A stretch of 64,000 nt of DNA from Affinundibacterium amnicola. GTDB taxonomy: Bacteria; Pseudomonadota; Gammaproteobacteria; Burkholderiales; Burkholderiaceae_D. Positions 1 to 9,516 of the stretch are shown here, one piece after another (position 1 is the first letter of the stretch; the number at the start of each line of letters is the position of its first letter). Below the pieces are notes generated by a model. The model was not told the origin of the DNA, ran no database searches, and saw only the letters and a list, made by a program, of their open reading frames with translations. The stretch is taken from contig NZ_JACOFU010000002.1 of assembly GCF_014284275.1 (NCBI RefSeq), forward strand, positions 356,623 through 420,622, read 5' to 3'. Position numbers and translations under genes: made by a program.

Positions 1-2
1 AT

Positions 3-323
3 TATATGGTGGGTGATGTTTATGGCACCCTCCCCACTTTTGACCACCGTCGCTTGGTGCTTAAAGGGTTGATCACCCCAAATCAACAAATCGACTCTTA
101 TGGCGTTGGATTGGGCTATCGATTACCAGGATTGTTTTCCACTTCCAAAATTGATAGCGAAGAACACAGCGGCTTGGTTGTTTTCGTCGGCAGATTTTGG
201 ACTCGTCCAGCGAAATCACCGCTAGATATTCCAAATACCGATAGCAGAAGAATTGCCAGTACCAGTGTTGGTATTAGCTATAGCTTAGGTGCAGCTTTAG
301 ATTGGCTAGTGCCGAAAAAATAG
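3..323 (+). CDS. C-terminal part of an unidentified protein (5' end outside window)
   Basis: The reading frame is open to the left edge of the window, so this is probably the last 106 or so residues of a longer protein; an ATG at position 6 exists, but no ribosome site can be seen before it. The residues alternate polar and hydrophobic with many Gly and Ser, and the end contains a strand-like Gly/Ser/Tyr segment followed by a basic tail, which would suit a beta-rich envelope protein. It lacks the terminal Phe of typical outer-membrane barrels. I do not recognise the family. A hairpin follows 23 bases after the stop. Confidence 0.5.
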   Translation, partial: YMVGDVYGTLPTFDHRRLVLKGLITPNQQIDSYGVGLGYRLPGLFSTSKIDSEEHSGLVVFVGRFWTRPAKSPLDIPNTDSRRIASTSVGISYSLGAALDWLVPKK

Positions 324-346
324 GAAGACCTGCGTACTTTTGATCA

Positions 347-381
347 GCGCTTTTCCGCAACTTAGGTTTGTGGAAAAGCGC
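347..381 (+). terminator. Perfect 10-bp hairpin after the first gene
   Basis: The arms gcgcttttcc (347-356) and ggaaaagcgc (372-381) are perfect inverted repeats around a 15-base loop, just downstream of the plus-strand stop codon. There is no U-run after the stem, so it may be a weak terminator or an mRNA-stabilising hairpin. The remaining bases to 573 are AT-rich and show nothing else I recognise. Confidence 0.45.
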
Positions 382-573
382 AATGAACGACTAAACATAT
401 AATTTCAATTCCAGTCTGCCAGATTAAATTAAAGTGAATTTCCAGTTAATTTCCCATGCTGAATCTCTCTTATTCTGAGTGTCGACATAGCCAAATTCAA
501 ATATGAAGGCAAGATTTCACGAACTTTGGTTTTCTAAAATTTCGTAAATTATCGCCTTTCAATCGAAAAAATT

Positions 574-1497
574 TTACTTCACCACTCGCACAGGAATCGG
601 CACATTACACAACTCAATATGATTCGCAGCGAATTTATACCAATCACCACCGCGATTTCTCTGTGCTTCTACCAAAGCTTTAAAATTAGCAGTATCTGTG
701 CGGAGGACTTCTAATTTAATCCGCTCAGCCTCTGGCACATCGGCTGCTATGCGTACCGATTTAATCAGTGTGCGTTCTTCTGGCTTTTCATAAAAACCTA
801 AAGCGCCAGTGCCGCGTGGCAGGCTGGAGAGTAATTCTATACCGTACATAACGCGACCGACTACGGTGATATTACGATCGAGATTACGTGGTGCGTGACC
901 AGTAACGGCGTAGAGAGAACTTCCGTTACCGCTGTCGGTTTCATTGCCACGGGCAACGCCGATTGCACCGTAACAGTGGGTGAGCCAAGTCGTTTGTGTT
1001 TTGGGGTCGCGAGCTGCTGCGAAGCTATTCACGTGTCCGACTTGTGGCGCATAGCCGTCGACATCAGGCAATCGGGTGAACGGTGCATCGTTCTTGTATT
1101 TCACTGTAAATTCGCCTTCGACTTTTTTCGCCGCATTTTTAAATTCACGCTTCTCACCTGGGTCTCCCCACTGTGCAACGTAATTATCATGCGAACGTAT
1201 CATTGCTAGTCCGTCAAAATAGCCCTCTTTGACTAATGCTTTGATATTCGCCACATTTTTTGGCGCAAACTCAGGCGCAAGCTCAATCACCACACGACCT
1301 TTTTCCATTTCTAAATACAAGGTATTGTCAGGATTGAGGACGCGCCAGTCACTTGCTTGAGATGACTTCAAGATATCGGCCATGCTCAATTTTGGCAAGG
1401 ATACCTTTGATGCTTTTTGCTGAGCTGACACCGAACTCGCCAGCAAAGAGAATATTGCTGCCAAAGCGATCTTTGTATAAGTAAAATTTGTCCTCAT
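574..1497 (-). CDS. Periplasmic cyclophilin-type peptidyl-prolyl isomerase, divergent
   Basis: 307 residues with a Sec signal peptide (basic start, hydrophobic core, cleavage near SAQQ at residues 24-27). The cyclophilin core begins around residue 60 with LYLEMEKGRVVIELAPEFAP, followed by the strand region holding Arg and the AQWGDP motif that corresponds to the usual Q-GGDP active-site stretch. The usual FHR is replaced by MIRSHD, and the second half (GVARGNETDSGNGSS) only loosely matches the consensus MANxGxNTNGSQF. It would help fold envelope proteins if active. Cyclophilins of this family are normally shorter, near 165-190 residues; here there are extra segments at both ends. It lies downstream of and in the same direction as an M16 peptidase, with a 107-base gap. 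Confidence 0.8.
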   Translation of the reverse strand: MRTNFTYTKIALAAIFSLLASSVSAQQKASKVSLPKLSMADILKSSQASDWRVLNPDNTLYLEMEKGRVVIELAPEFAPKNVANIKALVKEGYFDGLAMIRSHDNYVAQWGDPGEKREFKNAAKKVEGEFTVKYKNDAPFTRLPDVDGYAPQVGHVNSFAAARDPKTQTTWLTHCYGAIGVARGNETDSGNGSSLYAVTGHAPRNLDRNITVVGRVMYGIELLSSLPRGTGALGFYEKPEERTLIKSVRIAADVPEAERIKLEVLRTDTANFKALVEAQRNRGGDWYKFAANHIELCNVPIPVRVVK

Positions 1498-1604
1498 GGT
1501 CTCTTCCTTTATTTTTTATTTGGACGGCATTTTCAGTGTGAATATCAATATTCTTGAGAATAGTTTGCGAGCTAAAAGTTCCCTGCCTGCTTAGTTAGTT
1601 TCAG

Positions 1605-4469
1605 CTAATTTGGTTTCATTTGCTCTGGATACATAACGACCTGAATATAATTGTCCATATTCAAGTAGATCTTTGCTGCGTCTTGGACTTCCCTCGTTTG
1701 CAATTGTTTTACTCTGTCATTGAATGTAAATACGTGCATAGGGTTTTCATTATCCTCTTTCATCTCATTGAATATTGCCATCCAAAATTCATTGGTTTTC
1801 ATTTGCTCTTGACGATTTTTCAGCCAATTCTCTTTCACTTTTTTCAGTTCATCCTCGGTCACAGGATTTTTTTTCATGTCTTCAATCAAGGTAAAACTAC
1901 TGCGCAATAATTGGTCCACATGCTCAGGTCCACTAGGTAAGTAAAGCTCGACCATATATCCCTGATAAGGATTTAAGATTGTTCTGTATGAGACTTGCGG
2001 GCTATAGACAGCGCCAAGCTCTTCACGCATTTTCGCGGTCAATCGCAATTGCAATACTTCCATGACCGCAGAAAATCGCATACGATCCGCGATACTCATC
2101 TTACGTTCGCCATGCATCTGCAAAGTCACCAAGCTTTGAGATTCTTTACCGACATACACATTTTTCTTCACGATACCAGGCACAGGTCGCAATCCATGAT
2201 CTTTGATACCGACCTCAACATCGTGTGCAGGTAATCCAGCGAGATAACTCAAGACTAAAGATTTCACTTTTTCAATGTCGAAACTTCCCACCAAAAAGAA
2301 AGTGAAACCTTTTGCACTCGAAAAACGGGCCTGATAAATTGCCATCAAACGATCAAGATCAAGTGCGGCAATATGCTCTGGTGTACTTAACACCGGTAAA
2401 CGCGGATGGGCAGGGTACATTGTGTGTATCAATTGATCTTGAAACACGGCGAAAGGCGATGCCATTTGATTGCGTAAAGCGTCTTGCTGCTTACCAACAA
2501 AGGATTGGAATAATGCAGGATCTCGACGTGGTGCAGTCATTGCAAGATAAATCACTTGCAGCATTGTCTCCAAATCTCTTTTACTTGAGGAGCCAGAAAT
2601 TCCTTCAAAGTTTTCACCAAACTTGGTCGAGACACTGACATTTTTTCCGGCCAAAAACTTCCCTAGCTCCAGTGGTGCTATGTCCTTCATCCCCATCACA
2701 CCAACAATGGTGGTGGCATAACGTGCTTGCAAAAAATCGGTGTCGGCCACCATCGACATGCCGCCCGCCCTACTAGCACCAAGCAAGATTTGATCATTCT
2801 TAAAGTCGCTTGGTTTCATGACGAGCGTGACGGCATTACTGAGCGTCCAAGTTGTCGTACCCAACTTCGAATCTTTAACTTCATTGATAATGCTGCCAGC
2901 TTGCGGTGGTGCATCCATCAATGTGGCGACTGTCTTCTTTTCGGTATAAGCAGTTACCGCTACTTGCTCGGCACGCTTCACCATTTCCATTAATTGTTGA
3001 GAATCAGGAATGGCGTGATCTGGTTTATCATTTCCTTGATAGACGATAAGTTTTGGTTCTTGATTCACTAAAATCGTACGTGCAAATTGATTCACATCAT
3101 CGAGCGAAATTTGTTTCATGATCACTTGGTGAAATGCGTACTCTGCTTCAATTCCTGGTATTGCTTCGCCAACTAAGAAGTTACGTATAAACTCAGATGC
3201 TAATTCTGCAGACTGACTTTTTTCTCGCTCCTTGTATGCATCTTCCATATTGCGCAAAGCATTTGATTTTGCACGTTCAAATTCAGCTGCGCTAAAACCA
3301 AACTGCGCCACCCGCTTATTTTCTTGCATCAAAGCCTCAATCGCTGTTTGAACTCCCGCTTTGCCAATTGCGGCAAGAGAATTAAATTCTTGGTATTGCG
3401 CCACCAAATTTTTTACACCACTACTTGCGCCAAGAAAAGGTGGTTGCGGTAGCTGCGCCAATTCACGTAAGCGATTACTCAACATCACATTAAAGAAACT
3501 TTGAATACGACGTTCGCGATAGCTGCCAAACTTTCCGTCATTTTTATTGAGATAACGGCCTTGTGAAATACTGACAGTGGCGATGTTTGCTTCTTTATCT
3601 ATCGCAACCACCGCGTCATTGATATTTTTTATCGGCACTTGAGAAATTACACGAGTGCGAGGTTTTTGAGGATTTTTTAAAGCAGAAAAATTCTTTTCTA
3701 TCAAACGTTTTGCCTGAGCCAAATCAATATCACCTACCACGACGACGGCCATCAAATCTGGACGATACCAATCACGATAAAATCGTTTTAATGCATCGTA
3801 CTGAAAGTTCTTCAATACATCTTCTTTGCCAATCGGTAGACGTTCGGCATACTTTGAACCATGCAAGATCTTTGGTAGAACTTGTTTATTTAAGCGATCT
3901 TCTGCGCCCTTACCTAAACGTGCTTCTTCAAGAACAATTCCACGTTCTCTGTCGATTTCGGTGTGATCAAATGCTAAGCCATGTGCCCAATCTGCCAACA
4001 CCATGATCGCCTTATCCAGATTTGCCGGTTTATCAGTGGGAATAGGTAGAATGTAAACGGTCTCATCGAAACTGGTATAGGCATTTAAATCAGCACCAAA
4101 CTTCACACCCATCGATTCTAAAAAAGATACCAAGTCATTTTTCTTAAAATGCTTACTGCCATTAAAGGCCATATGTTCAGTGAAATGCGCGAGACCTTGT
4201 TGATCCTCGTCTTCTAAAATTGAACCGGCTTTGATCACCAAGCGCAATTCAGCTTTTTTCTCAGGCTTTGCGTTTTTCTGCAAATAGTAAGTCAGTCCAT
4301 TATTCAACCTCGCTTTAATCAATTGAGAAGAATAAGGAATCGATTTGTGCGCGGCAAAAGGACTATTTGACGATTGCGCCGAGGAGGAAATAGGAAGAAC
4401 AAGCAACAATGCTAAAGAAAAAGCCGACAGTCGTAGCGATCCTAGCAATAGTAGAATAAATGCACGCAT
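1605..4469 (-). CDS. M16 family zinc metallopeptidase (pitrilysin/insulinase type)
   Basis: 954 residues with an N-terminal signal sequence (hydrophobic residues 3-30, SSAQ cleavage site), so likely periplasmic. The inverted zinc motif HxxEH is present as H95-F-T-E98-H99, and a downstream VLEEARLG segment supplies the distal glutamate ligand. Two M16 halves follow one another: the active N-terminal half (about 45-490) and an inactive C-terminal half (about 530-950) that together form the clam-shell chamber. Length fits the large periplasmic M16B/PqqL-like peptidases. Probable role is degradation of peptides in the periplasm; the substrate cannot be told. The gene has its own 130-base upstream gap. 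Confidence 0.9.
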   Translation of the reverse strand: MRAFILLLLGSLRLSAFSLALLLVLPISSSAQSSNSPFAAHKSIPYSSQLIKARLNNGLTYYLQKNAKPEKKAELRLVIKAGSILEDEDQQGLAHFTEHMAFNGSKHFKKNDLVSFLESMGVKFGADLNAYTSFDETVYILPIPTDKPANLDKAIMVLADWAHGLAFDHTEIDRERGIVLEEARLGKGAEDRLNKQVLPKILHGSKYAERLPIGKEDVLKNFQYDALKRFYRDWYRPDLMAVVVVGDIDLAQAKRLIEKNFSALKNPQKPRTRVISQVPIKNINDAVVAIDKEANIATVSISQGRYLNKNDGKFGSYRERRIQSFFNVMLSNRLRELAQLPQPPFLGASSGVKNLVAQYQEFNSLAAIGKAGVQTAIEALMQENKRVAQFGFSAAEFERAKSNALRNMEDAYKEREKSQSAELASEFIRNFLVGEAIPGIEAEYAFHQVIMKQISLDDVNQFARTILVNQEPKLIVYQGNDKPDHAIPDSQQLMEMVKRAEQVAVTAYTEKKTVATLMDAPPQAGSIINEVKDSKLGTTTWTLSNAVTLVMKPSDFKNDQILLGASRAGGMSMVADTDFLQARYATTIVGVMGMKDIAPLELGKFLAGKNVSVSTKFGENFEGISGSSSKRDLETMLQVIYLAMTAPRRDPALFQSFVGKQQDALRNQMASPFAVFQDQLIHTMYPAHPRLPVLSTPEHIAALDLDRLMAIYQARFSSAKGFTFFLVGSFDIEKVKSLVLSYLAGLPAHDVEVGIKDHGLRPVPGIVKKNVYVGKESQSLVTLQMHGERKMSIADRMRFSAVMEVLQLRLTAKMREELGAVYSPQVSYRTILNPYQGYMVELYLPSGPEHVDQLLRSSFTLIEDMKKNPVTEDELKKVKENWLKNRQEQMKTNEFWMAIFNEMKEDNENPMHVFTFNDRVKQLQTREVQDAAKIYLNMDNYIQVVMYPEQMKPN

Positions 4470-4601
4470 AAATTAAGCACCAAAGACAGTATGAGCTGGC
4501 AACTTACTCTAAATTTACAAGAAAAACAATTCAATCATTCTTCGACAGCTAGAGGGATACCGGCCTTATTCAGACACTGATAACTTGTGCGTCAACTTAC
4601 G

Positions 4602-5078
4602 TCAACTTTTGCGTTCGCTAAATGAGTAGCATAGTAGGACAGCTGATAACACCGAGAAAGTCCAGTAATCCGTAGGCAATCCCCACCACCAATGCTTATG
4701 CCAGAAGACATCGACTGGATTAAATCGGACTAAACCGAACGCAGAGTTAAGCACAAACCAGAGAAAATCTTCCACTATCCAAAAAACCATAATGCATGCA
4801 AACGCACGCGCTTGCAGTTTCCATGACCAAATTTGTAGAAAGAAAAATGGCAAATGAAAGATCATCGCGACAAATGGAAATACCCAAGCGTGATAACCGG
4901 TCATCGCTCGCCCGCCCCAAAAAATATCTAGCAACCAATGCTGCTCTATACGCCAAGTCGGTAAACTGGTCGCCCATCCAGCGCCACCTTCAATCTGAAT
5001 TTCTACCTCGGCGAAAAAAAAGGCCATCAAACTGACCCAGAATAAAGTGAGCAACAATCCCTTCCACTGTATGCGCAT
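4602..5078 (-). CDS. Four-helix hypothetical membrane protein
   Basis: About 158 residues with four hydrophobic spans and many Trp and Phe. I chose the ATG at 5078 because TCCTT (5086-5090), i.e. AAGGA on the coding strand, lies seven bases before it; an earlier in-frame start at 5138 would add 20 residues. It begins 62 bases after the stop of the glycosyltransferase at 5141 and is transcribed in the same direction, so the two probably form an operon. I do not recognise the family. Given its neighbour, a part in membrane-lipid handling is possible but is only a guess. Confidence 0.7.
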   Translation of the reverse strand: MRIQWKGLLLTLFWVSLMAFFFAEVEIQIEGGAGWATSLPTWRIEQHWLLDIFWGGRAMTGYHAWVFPFVAMIFHLPFFFLQIWSWKLQARAFACIMVFWIVEDFLWFVLNSAFGLVRFNPVDVFWHKHWWWGLPTDYWTFSVLSAVLLCYSFSERKS

Positions 5079-5140
5079 AAGAATGTCCTTCAATAATTTT
5101 CTTTGGATTGATAAGTTAGGGAATGTAGGTGACTTCATAT

Positions 5141-6310
5141 TTAGATCAAGCTACTGAGTACATGTTCAAACACAGTTTTTGCGGCGTTTGGTTTACCAAG
5201 CGATTTCGCTCGTGCCGCCATATTCGAGAGTTTGTCTGGTTGTGCAATGAGCTCTTGCACGCGATACGCAAGTGCGAGTGCATCGACGGCTTTGAGTGCA
5301 ACGCCCTGCTCCATCACAAAATCCGCGTTGCGTTCTTCTTGTCCAGGTATCGGCGCATTGACGATCATCGGCAATCCCATTGCCAAACACTCTGAAGTGG
5401 TGAGTCCACCAGGTTTGGTAACGACCAAATCAGCACAAGCCATCAATCGTTCAACCTGGGAAGTAAATCCAAAAGGAAAAAGTCGTTTTGGATAAAATTG
5501 TGCGAGGCTTTGTAAAGCCTGCAAGCTCTTCAAGTTTTTCCCGGCTAGTACCACCAATTGGCATTGAGAGCAGGTATTCTCCAAGTCTATGCGTAACTCC
5601 AACAAGCGCGCTGCAAGCTCATCTAAGTTACCAAGGCCAGCACCACCGCCCATCAAGAGAATGGTTAACCGAGATGGATCTAAACCAAATTCTTGCGCAC
5701 ATACGGCTCTTGACAAGGTCTGTGCGAATGCAGGCATGATAGGAATTCCTGTCACATGAATGGCATTGGCCGCAATCCCATGTGCTCGCAAACGAAATGC
5801 AACCTCCTGATTCGCGGCAAAGTAACCAGCAATTCCCGCATGTACCCACATGCGATGCAAATCAAAATCGGTTACTTGTACCCAAACTGGACAATGCAAC
5901 TCTCGCCTTGCGATCAATCTTGCCAGCATTTCTGCCGGTAAAAAATGGGTGCAAATAATGGCATCAGGATGTAAGTTGGCAATCTCACGCAATAAGGCTT
6001 TTGCATTCCAGCGTTCCAAACTACGCCTTAGTTTTTCCATCGAGCTATCGGATCTGGCATCGTTGGAATAGTTATACAAATAGCCCCACAAGGTCGGTGC
6101 ACGATTGACCAAGCGCATATAAAAATCGGTATAAATCTTACGAAAGCCAGTCGTAACGTAATCCATCACATCGAGATGAATCACCCTACAACTTGGATCA
6201 GCTAATTCAGCATAGGCGCGTATTGCTTCAGCAGCGCGCGCATGTCCGGCACCGGCAGAGACACTGAGTAATAGAATTGTTTTCTCAGATTTTTTTGCGT
6301 TTTCTGTCAT
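5141..6310 (-). CDS. MGDG-synthase/MurG-like glycosyltransferase
   Basis: 389 residues, no signal peptide, GT-B fold. The N-terminal domain opens with the glycine-rich loop SVSAGAGHARAAEAIRAY typical of monogalactosyldiacylglycerol synthases (acceptor-binding domain about 12-180). The C-terminal nucleotide-sugar domain contains LLMGGGAGLGN (about 218-228) and the family signature KPGGLTTSECLAMGLP (about 307-322). Relatives add glucose or galactose from a UDP-sugar to diacylglycerol at the cytoplasmic face of the inner membrane. The sugar and acceptor cannot be read from the sequence. It is not MurG, since it carries the longer MGDG-type N-terminus and is outside any division cluster. A small membrane protein follows it. 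Confidence 0.85.
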   Translation of the reverse strand: MTENAKKSEKTILLLSVSAGAGHARAAEAIRAYAELADPSCRVIHLDVMDYVTTGFRKIYTDFYMRLVNRAPTLWGYLYNYSNDARSDSSMEKLRRSLERWNAKALLREIANLHPDAIICTHFLPAEMLARLIARRELHCPVWVQVTDFDLHRMWVHAGIAGYFAANQEVAFRLRAHGIAANAIHVTGIPIMPAFAQTLSRAVCAQEFGLDPSRLTILLMGGGAGLGNLDELAARLLELRIDLENTCSQCQLVVLAGKNLKSLQALQSLAQFYPKRLFPFGFTSQVERLMACADLVVTKPGGLTTSECLAMGLPMIVNAPIPGQEERNADFVMEQGVALKAVDALALAYRVQELIAQPDKLSNMAARAKSLGKPNAAKTVFEHVLSSLI

Positions 6311-6389
6311 AGACGACAGATTGTAGAGAGGCTTAGTGACAAGTAGATGACAGCTAGATCACAGGTAGATCGCAGCATAGGACGAAAAA

Positions 6390-6417
6390 AAACGCAGCCC
6401 GCTTACAGGCTGCGTTT
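6390..6417 (-). terminator. Rho-independent terminator after trmB
   Basis: Perfect 10-bp stem (aaacgcagcc at 6390-6399 with ggctgcgttt at 6408-6417) around an 8-base loop. On the minus strand the stem runs into eight consecutive U residues, so it ends the trmB transcript. Confidence 0.85.
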
Positions 6418-6470
6418 ATTCGAAGAATGATCTTGCAAACTCAACGAAGTAGGCTCAAGCACACTTCTCG

Positions 6471-7220
6471 TTAAACTGATTTTTTCTCAAACACCAAATC
6501 CCACACCCCGTGTCCCAACTTCAAACCACGATTCTCAAACTTGGTGACAGGACGATAATCAGGACGTGGCGCGTAAGCATCGGCAGTATTTTTCAAACTT
6601 GGCTCAGCGCTCAGCACTTTTAACATTTGCACCGCATATTCTTCCCAATCGGTGGCGCAATGAATATAGCCACCAGACTTAATACGGGATGCCAGTAAGG
6701 CAACCATCGGCCCTTGAATTAAACGGCGTTTATTGTGCCTAGCTTTATGCCAAGGATCAGGGAAAAACACATGCACGCCAGCCAAAGATTCTGGCGCGAT
6801 CATATTCATTAATACTTCATAGGCATCGTGTTGGATGATGCGTTGATTTTGTAATCCAGCCGCTTCGGTCAACTTCAATAAATTGCCCACGCCAGGCGTA
6901 TGCACTTCAACTCCAATAAAATTCTTTTCTGGCATTAAGGCAGAAATTTTGGCACTGGTTTCCCCCATACCAAATCCAATTTCAAATATGGTCGGCGCTT
7001 GGCGTCCGAACGCTGCATCGACATCTAACAAAGCTTTTTCATACGCGATCATATACTTGGCACCCAAGCTTTCAATCGCCTTTGATTGCGCGTCTGACAA
7101 ACGTCCTGCCCGCGTCACAAAACTACGAATTCGATATTCAGTTGGGTCATAAAAAAGCGACTTACGAGGCTCTTCAATTGGTGCAGATTCGTCGCCTGCT
7201 TTAGGATTTTCTGTAGACAT
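6471..7220 (-). CDS. trmB: tRNA (guanine-N7-)-methyltransferase
   Basis: Makes m7G46 in tRNA variable loops using S-adenosylmethionine. The SAM site reads [10 protein letters not shown], and the family signature [16 protein letters not shown] is complete; a THFEXRG-like element appears near the end as [17 protein letters not shown] chose the ATG at 7220 (about 249 residues, usual family length) beginning MSTENPKAG; the frame stays open for 41 further residues to 7343 but that part is unlike the family. No strong ribosome site is visible at either start. Cytoplasmic, single-gene unit closed by the terminator at 6390-6417. Confidence 0.95.
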   Translation of the reverse strand: MSTENPKAGDESAPIEEPRKSLFYDPTEYRIRSFVTRAGRLSDAQSKAIESLGAKYMIAYEKALLDVDAAFGRQAPTIFEIGFGMGETSAKISALMPEKNFIGVEVHTPGVGNLLKLTEAAGLQNQRIIQHDAYEVLMNMIAPESLAGVHVFFPDPWHKARHNKRRLIQGPMVALLASRIKSGGYIHCATDWEEYAVQMLKVLSAEPSLKNTADAYAPRPDYRPVTKFENRGLKLGHGVWDLVFEKKSV

Positions 7221-7374
7221 GGATGCATTAAGGAGAGGGAAATTAGAAGCAAAAATCACAACGGGCTCAATACCCTGCGCGAATATGCTTAAAGAAGGCG
7301 CTATTTTACGTGGCTTAGCAGCGGCTTGGCAAACGCTCCCCAAAAAAATGGCGAATCAAGAGTCGCAAAGAAAA

Positions 7375-7400
7375 AAGCTAATCCAGAATTGGATTAGCTT
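7375..7400 (-). terminator. Rho-independent terminator after the DUF3016 gene
   Basis: 11-bp perfect stem (aagctaatcca 7375-7385, tggattagctt 7390-7400) with a 4-base loop; on the minus strand it is followed by a U-run (7371-7376). It lies 100 bases beyond the DUF3016 stop. Nothing else is recognised in 7221-7499. Confidence 0.8.
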
Positions 7401-7499
7401 TTCATCTCTCAGTATCTTGACCTACTGCGTCAGTACAAACTTAGCGATTTTAAAAAAATGACAGTAACAATAAAAAAGTAAAGATAAATCACTCACAGA

Positions 7500-8036
7500 C
7501 TACTTCGTTGCAGTGACCGCTTTCAAATCCTGTGATGGAAATGCACCTGACACGACTTGTTGTTTAAACCAATCCTGTAACATTTTCTCTTCGAATTCGA
7601 AGGATGTTCTGCCAGATGGAATACGGAATCGACGCAAATAATCCATGTCACGTAATTCTTCTTTGCCGCTGGCGACCACTTCTTGCTGGGTATTTTTCAA
7701 CTCATAAGTGAATTGAATACGTGGCCAATCGATTTGCTTCATCAAACGTACCTGATCGTAATAAATCACCATGCCAGGGCGGATATCGCCAGCCAGATCG
7801 ATATCGGTAACATTAATTATTAATTGATAACCTTCAGGCAGTTTTTCTGCGAAAACAGAAAATACGGAGGTAAACTCTTCGGTCAATCGTTCCCGAAAAC
7901 GTTCCTTACTTTCATTCCCAGCTTTGATGTCAGAAAAATCATCGAGCTTAGTAAAACTGACTTTCGCTTCCCCTGCCAACACGGCGCCAGAACTCAAACT
8001 CAACGCGAATGCAGCAAATAATAATGTCTTCATCAT
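7500..8036 (-). CDS. DUF3016 family secreted protein
   Basis: About 178 residues after the start at 8036, where GAGAGGTGAA precedes tandem ATG codons; the frame is open to 8102 but that extension lacks a ribosome site. A signal peptide is clear (MKTLLFAAFALSLSSGAVLAG). The mature part follows the DUF3016 pattern closely: a VTDIDLAGDIRPG segment, DQVRLM, the strand pair around RIQFTYEL, then ELRDMDYLRRF and a C-terminal EKMLQDWF helix. No biochemical role is known for the family; it is probably periplasmic. It is a single-gene unit between two terminators. Confidence 0.85.
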   Translation of the reverse strand: MMKTLLFAAFALSLSSGAVLAGEAKVSFTKLDDFSDIKAGNESKERFRERLTEEFTSVFSVFAEKLPEGYQLIINVTDIDLAGDIRPGMVIYYDQVRLMKQIDWPRIQFTYELKNTQQEVVASGKEELRDMDYLRRFRIPSGRTSFEFEEKMLQDWFKQQVVSGAFPSQDLKAVTATK

Positions 8037-8147
8037 TTCACCTCTCCAATACAAATTAACCAATGGACTGCTGCATTGTAGTCCAAATAGGAAGAGGAAC
8101 AAGGCTTATTACACTTACTTAAAAAATCTATACAAATCCTTACAAAA

Positions 8148-8171
8148 AAAGCTGCCATCGCTGGCAGCTTT
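8148..8171 (-). terminator. Rho-independent terminator after the porin gene
   Basis: Stem aaagctgcca / tggcagcttt with loop tcgc, 30 bases beyond the porin stop; on the minus strand it ends in seven U residues. Confidence 0.85.
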
Positions 8172-8201
8172 TTTGAGCATCAGTAGAAACTGATCAAATC
8201 A

Positions 8202-9215
8202 TTAGAACTTGTGGCGGATACCGAAGTTAAACAAAGTTGCTGTCGCACCGTTCGCGTCTGCCAAAGTCTTCACAGACTTTTCGTTATCTACACGTGCCAT
8301 CGATGCATACAAGTTTGTACGCTTAGACAAATCGTAGGTGTAACCCAAAGCGATACGATTGGAGTTTGCGTTTGTGCTAGTTTTAACATTGGAATCTGTG
8401 TAGCTCAGGATGAAAGTGCTTGCACCTTCTTTGATCGAGCCACCAACCATGTACAACTGCTCTTTCGTTTCTTTCAAAACGGTCAAGCTTGTTGAGCCTT
8501 TGATTTCTTCGTACATGGCATTCAATTTCACGCCGAAAAAATCTTTGCCGAGGTCATAAGATACGCCAGCCAACAATTTTTCGCCACCAACAGCTAAATT
8601 ACCATTCGTGTCTTTTACTTGATCCCAAACGATGTTTGCCATCAAAGGACCGTTTGCGTAAGCAGCTGCAACGCTAGTGACGCTGTTTGCTTTTGCATCG
8701 CCAGCTTTTTCGCCAAAACCATATTGCGCAGCAACAGTAAAACCACCACCGAATTTATTCGATGTGTAAGTAATAGAGTTATCGCGAACTGCATTGATCT
8801 TGAACATCAAGTCTGTCTTACCCAACAAACCATCCATGAAAGGATCGATTTGTGCACCGTAGATATAAGTCAAAGATCTGTGGCGACCTAAGTTCACAGA
8901 ACCGAAGTCATCACTAGACAAACCAACCCAAGCACCACGCGCAAAAAGTGCGGAATCATTTGCACCAGTATCTGCTTTCAAACCCATTTCCAAATTGAAA
9001 TTTGCTTTCAAGCCACCACTCAGAGCTTCTGTACCTCTGAAACCTAAGCGAGATGTAGAATTCAAGCCACTATCTAAAGAAGAAACCGTACCTGCACCGG
9101 CTTTCTTATAAGCAACGCCCGCGTCGACGATACCATAGATAGTAACTGAGGATTGCGCCATAGCGGCACCAGAAAATGCACTCAAAGCGGCCAGTGCAAG
9201 AATTGATTTTTTCAT
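8202..9215 (-). CDS. General outer-membrane porin (Gram-negative porin, OmpC/PorB type)
   Basis: 337 residues. Signal peptide MKKSILALAALSAFSGAAMA followed by QSSVTIYGIVDAGVAY, the standard first strand of betaproteobacterial trimeric porins. The chain is rich in alternating strands, includes the RLGFRGTEALSGGLKANFNLE segment typical of the family, and ends in the required C-terminal aromatic (FGIRHKF) for BAM-dependent insertion. It forms a 16-strand diffusion pore. Gene has a long upstream region, its own terminator and no operon partners, as expected for an abundant protein. Confidence 0.95.
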   Translation of the reverse strand: MKKSILALAALSAFSGAAMAQSSVTIYGIVDAGVAYKKAGAGTVSSLDSGLNSTSRLGFRGTEALSGGLKANFNLEMGLKADTGANDSALFARGAWVGLSSDDFGSVNLGRHRSLTYIYGAQIDPFMDGLLGKTDLMFKINAVRDNSITYTSNKFGGGFTVAAQYGFGEKAGDAKANSVTSVAAAYANGPLMANIVWDQVKDTNGNLAVGGEKLLAGVSYDLGKDFFGVKLNAMYEEIKGSTSLTVLKETKEQLYMVGGSIKEGASTFILSYTDSNVKTSTNANSNRIALGYTYDLSKRTNLYASMARVDNEKSVKTLADANGATATLFNFGIRHKF

Positions 9216-9516
9216 AGCTAAAGTTCCAGAAAATTAAAAAATAGTTTTTTTACAGCCTGCCAAAACAGCGCAGCAAAAAGCGGATTACAAGTCTAAGTAA
9301 AAGCCTTGAACCAGTTCAGCGATCCAACGACAGGCGCAAGTATAGAGAGCAACAATGACATGTATGTGACACGGTCATGACGGCTAGATGACATGACAAC
9401 AAAGACGGATATGTCGACAGAAATAAAAAAAGCCGCGTATCAAAACGCGGCTCTTAATTGAAATCAATGGCTCAGCTTAACTTGCAGCCTTTGTGATGGG
9501 AACTTATCAAGCCAAA
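9216..9516. promoter_or_regulatory. 301-base region upstream of porin gene
   Basis: On the minus strand a possible -10 box TATACT lies at 9339-9344, about 125 bases before the porin start, which would give a long leader; no good -35 box is seen at normal spacing, so an activator (OmpR-like) could be involved. This is a weak inference. The left half is AT-rich leader. The right end holds the terminator of the exporter gene at 9431-9452. Confidence 0.3.
9431..9452 (-). terminator. Rho-independent terminator after the MFS exporter gene
   Basis: 8-bp stem agccgcgt / acgcggct with a 6-base loop; on the minus strand it runs into a U-run (9424-9430). Confidence 0.8.
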
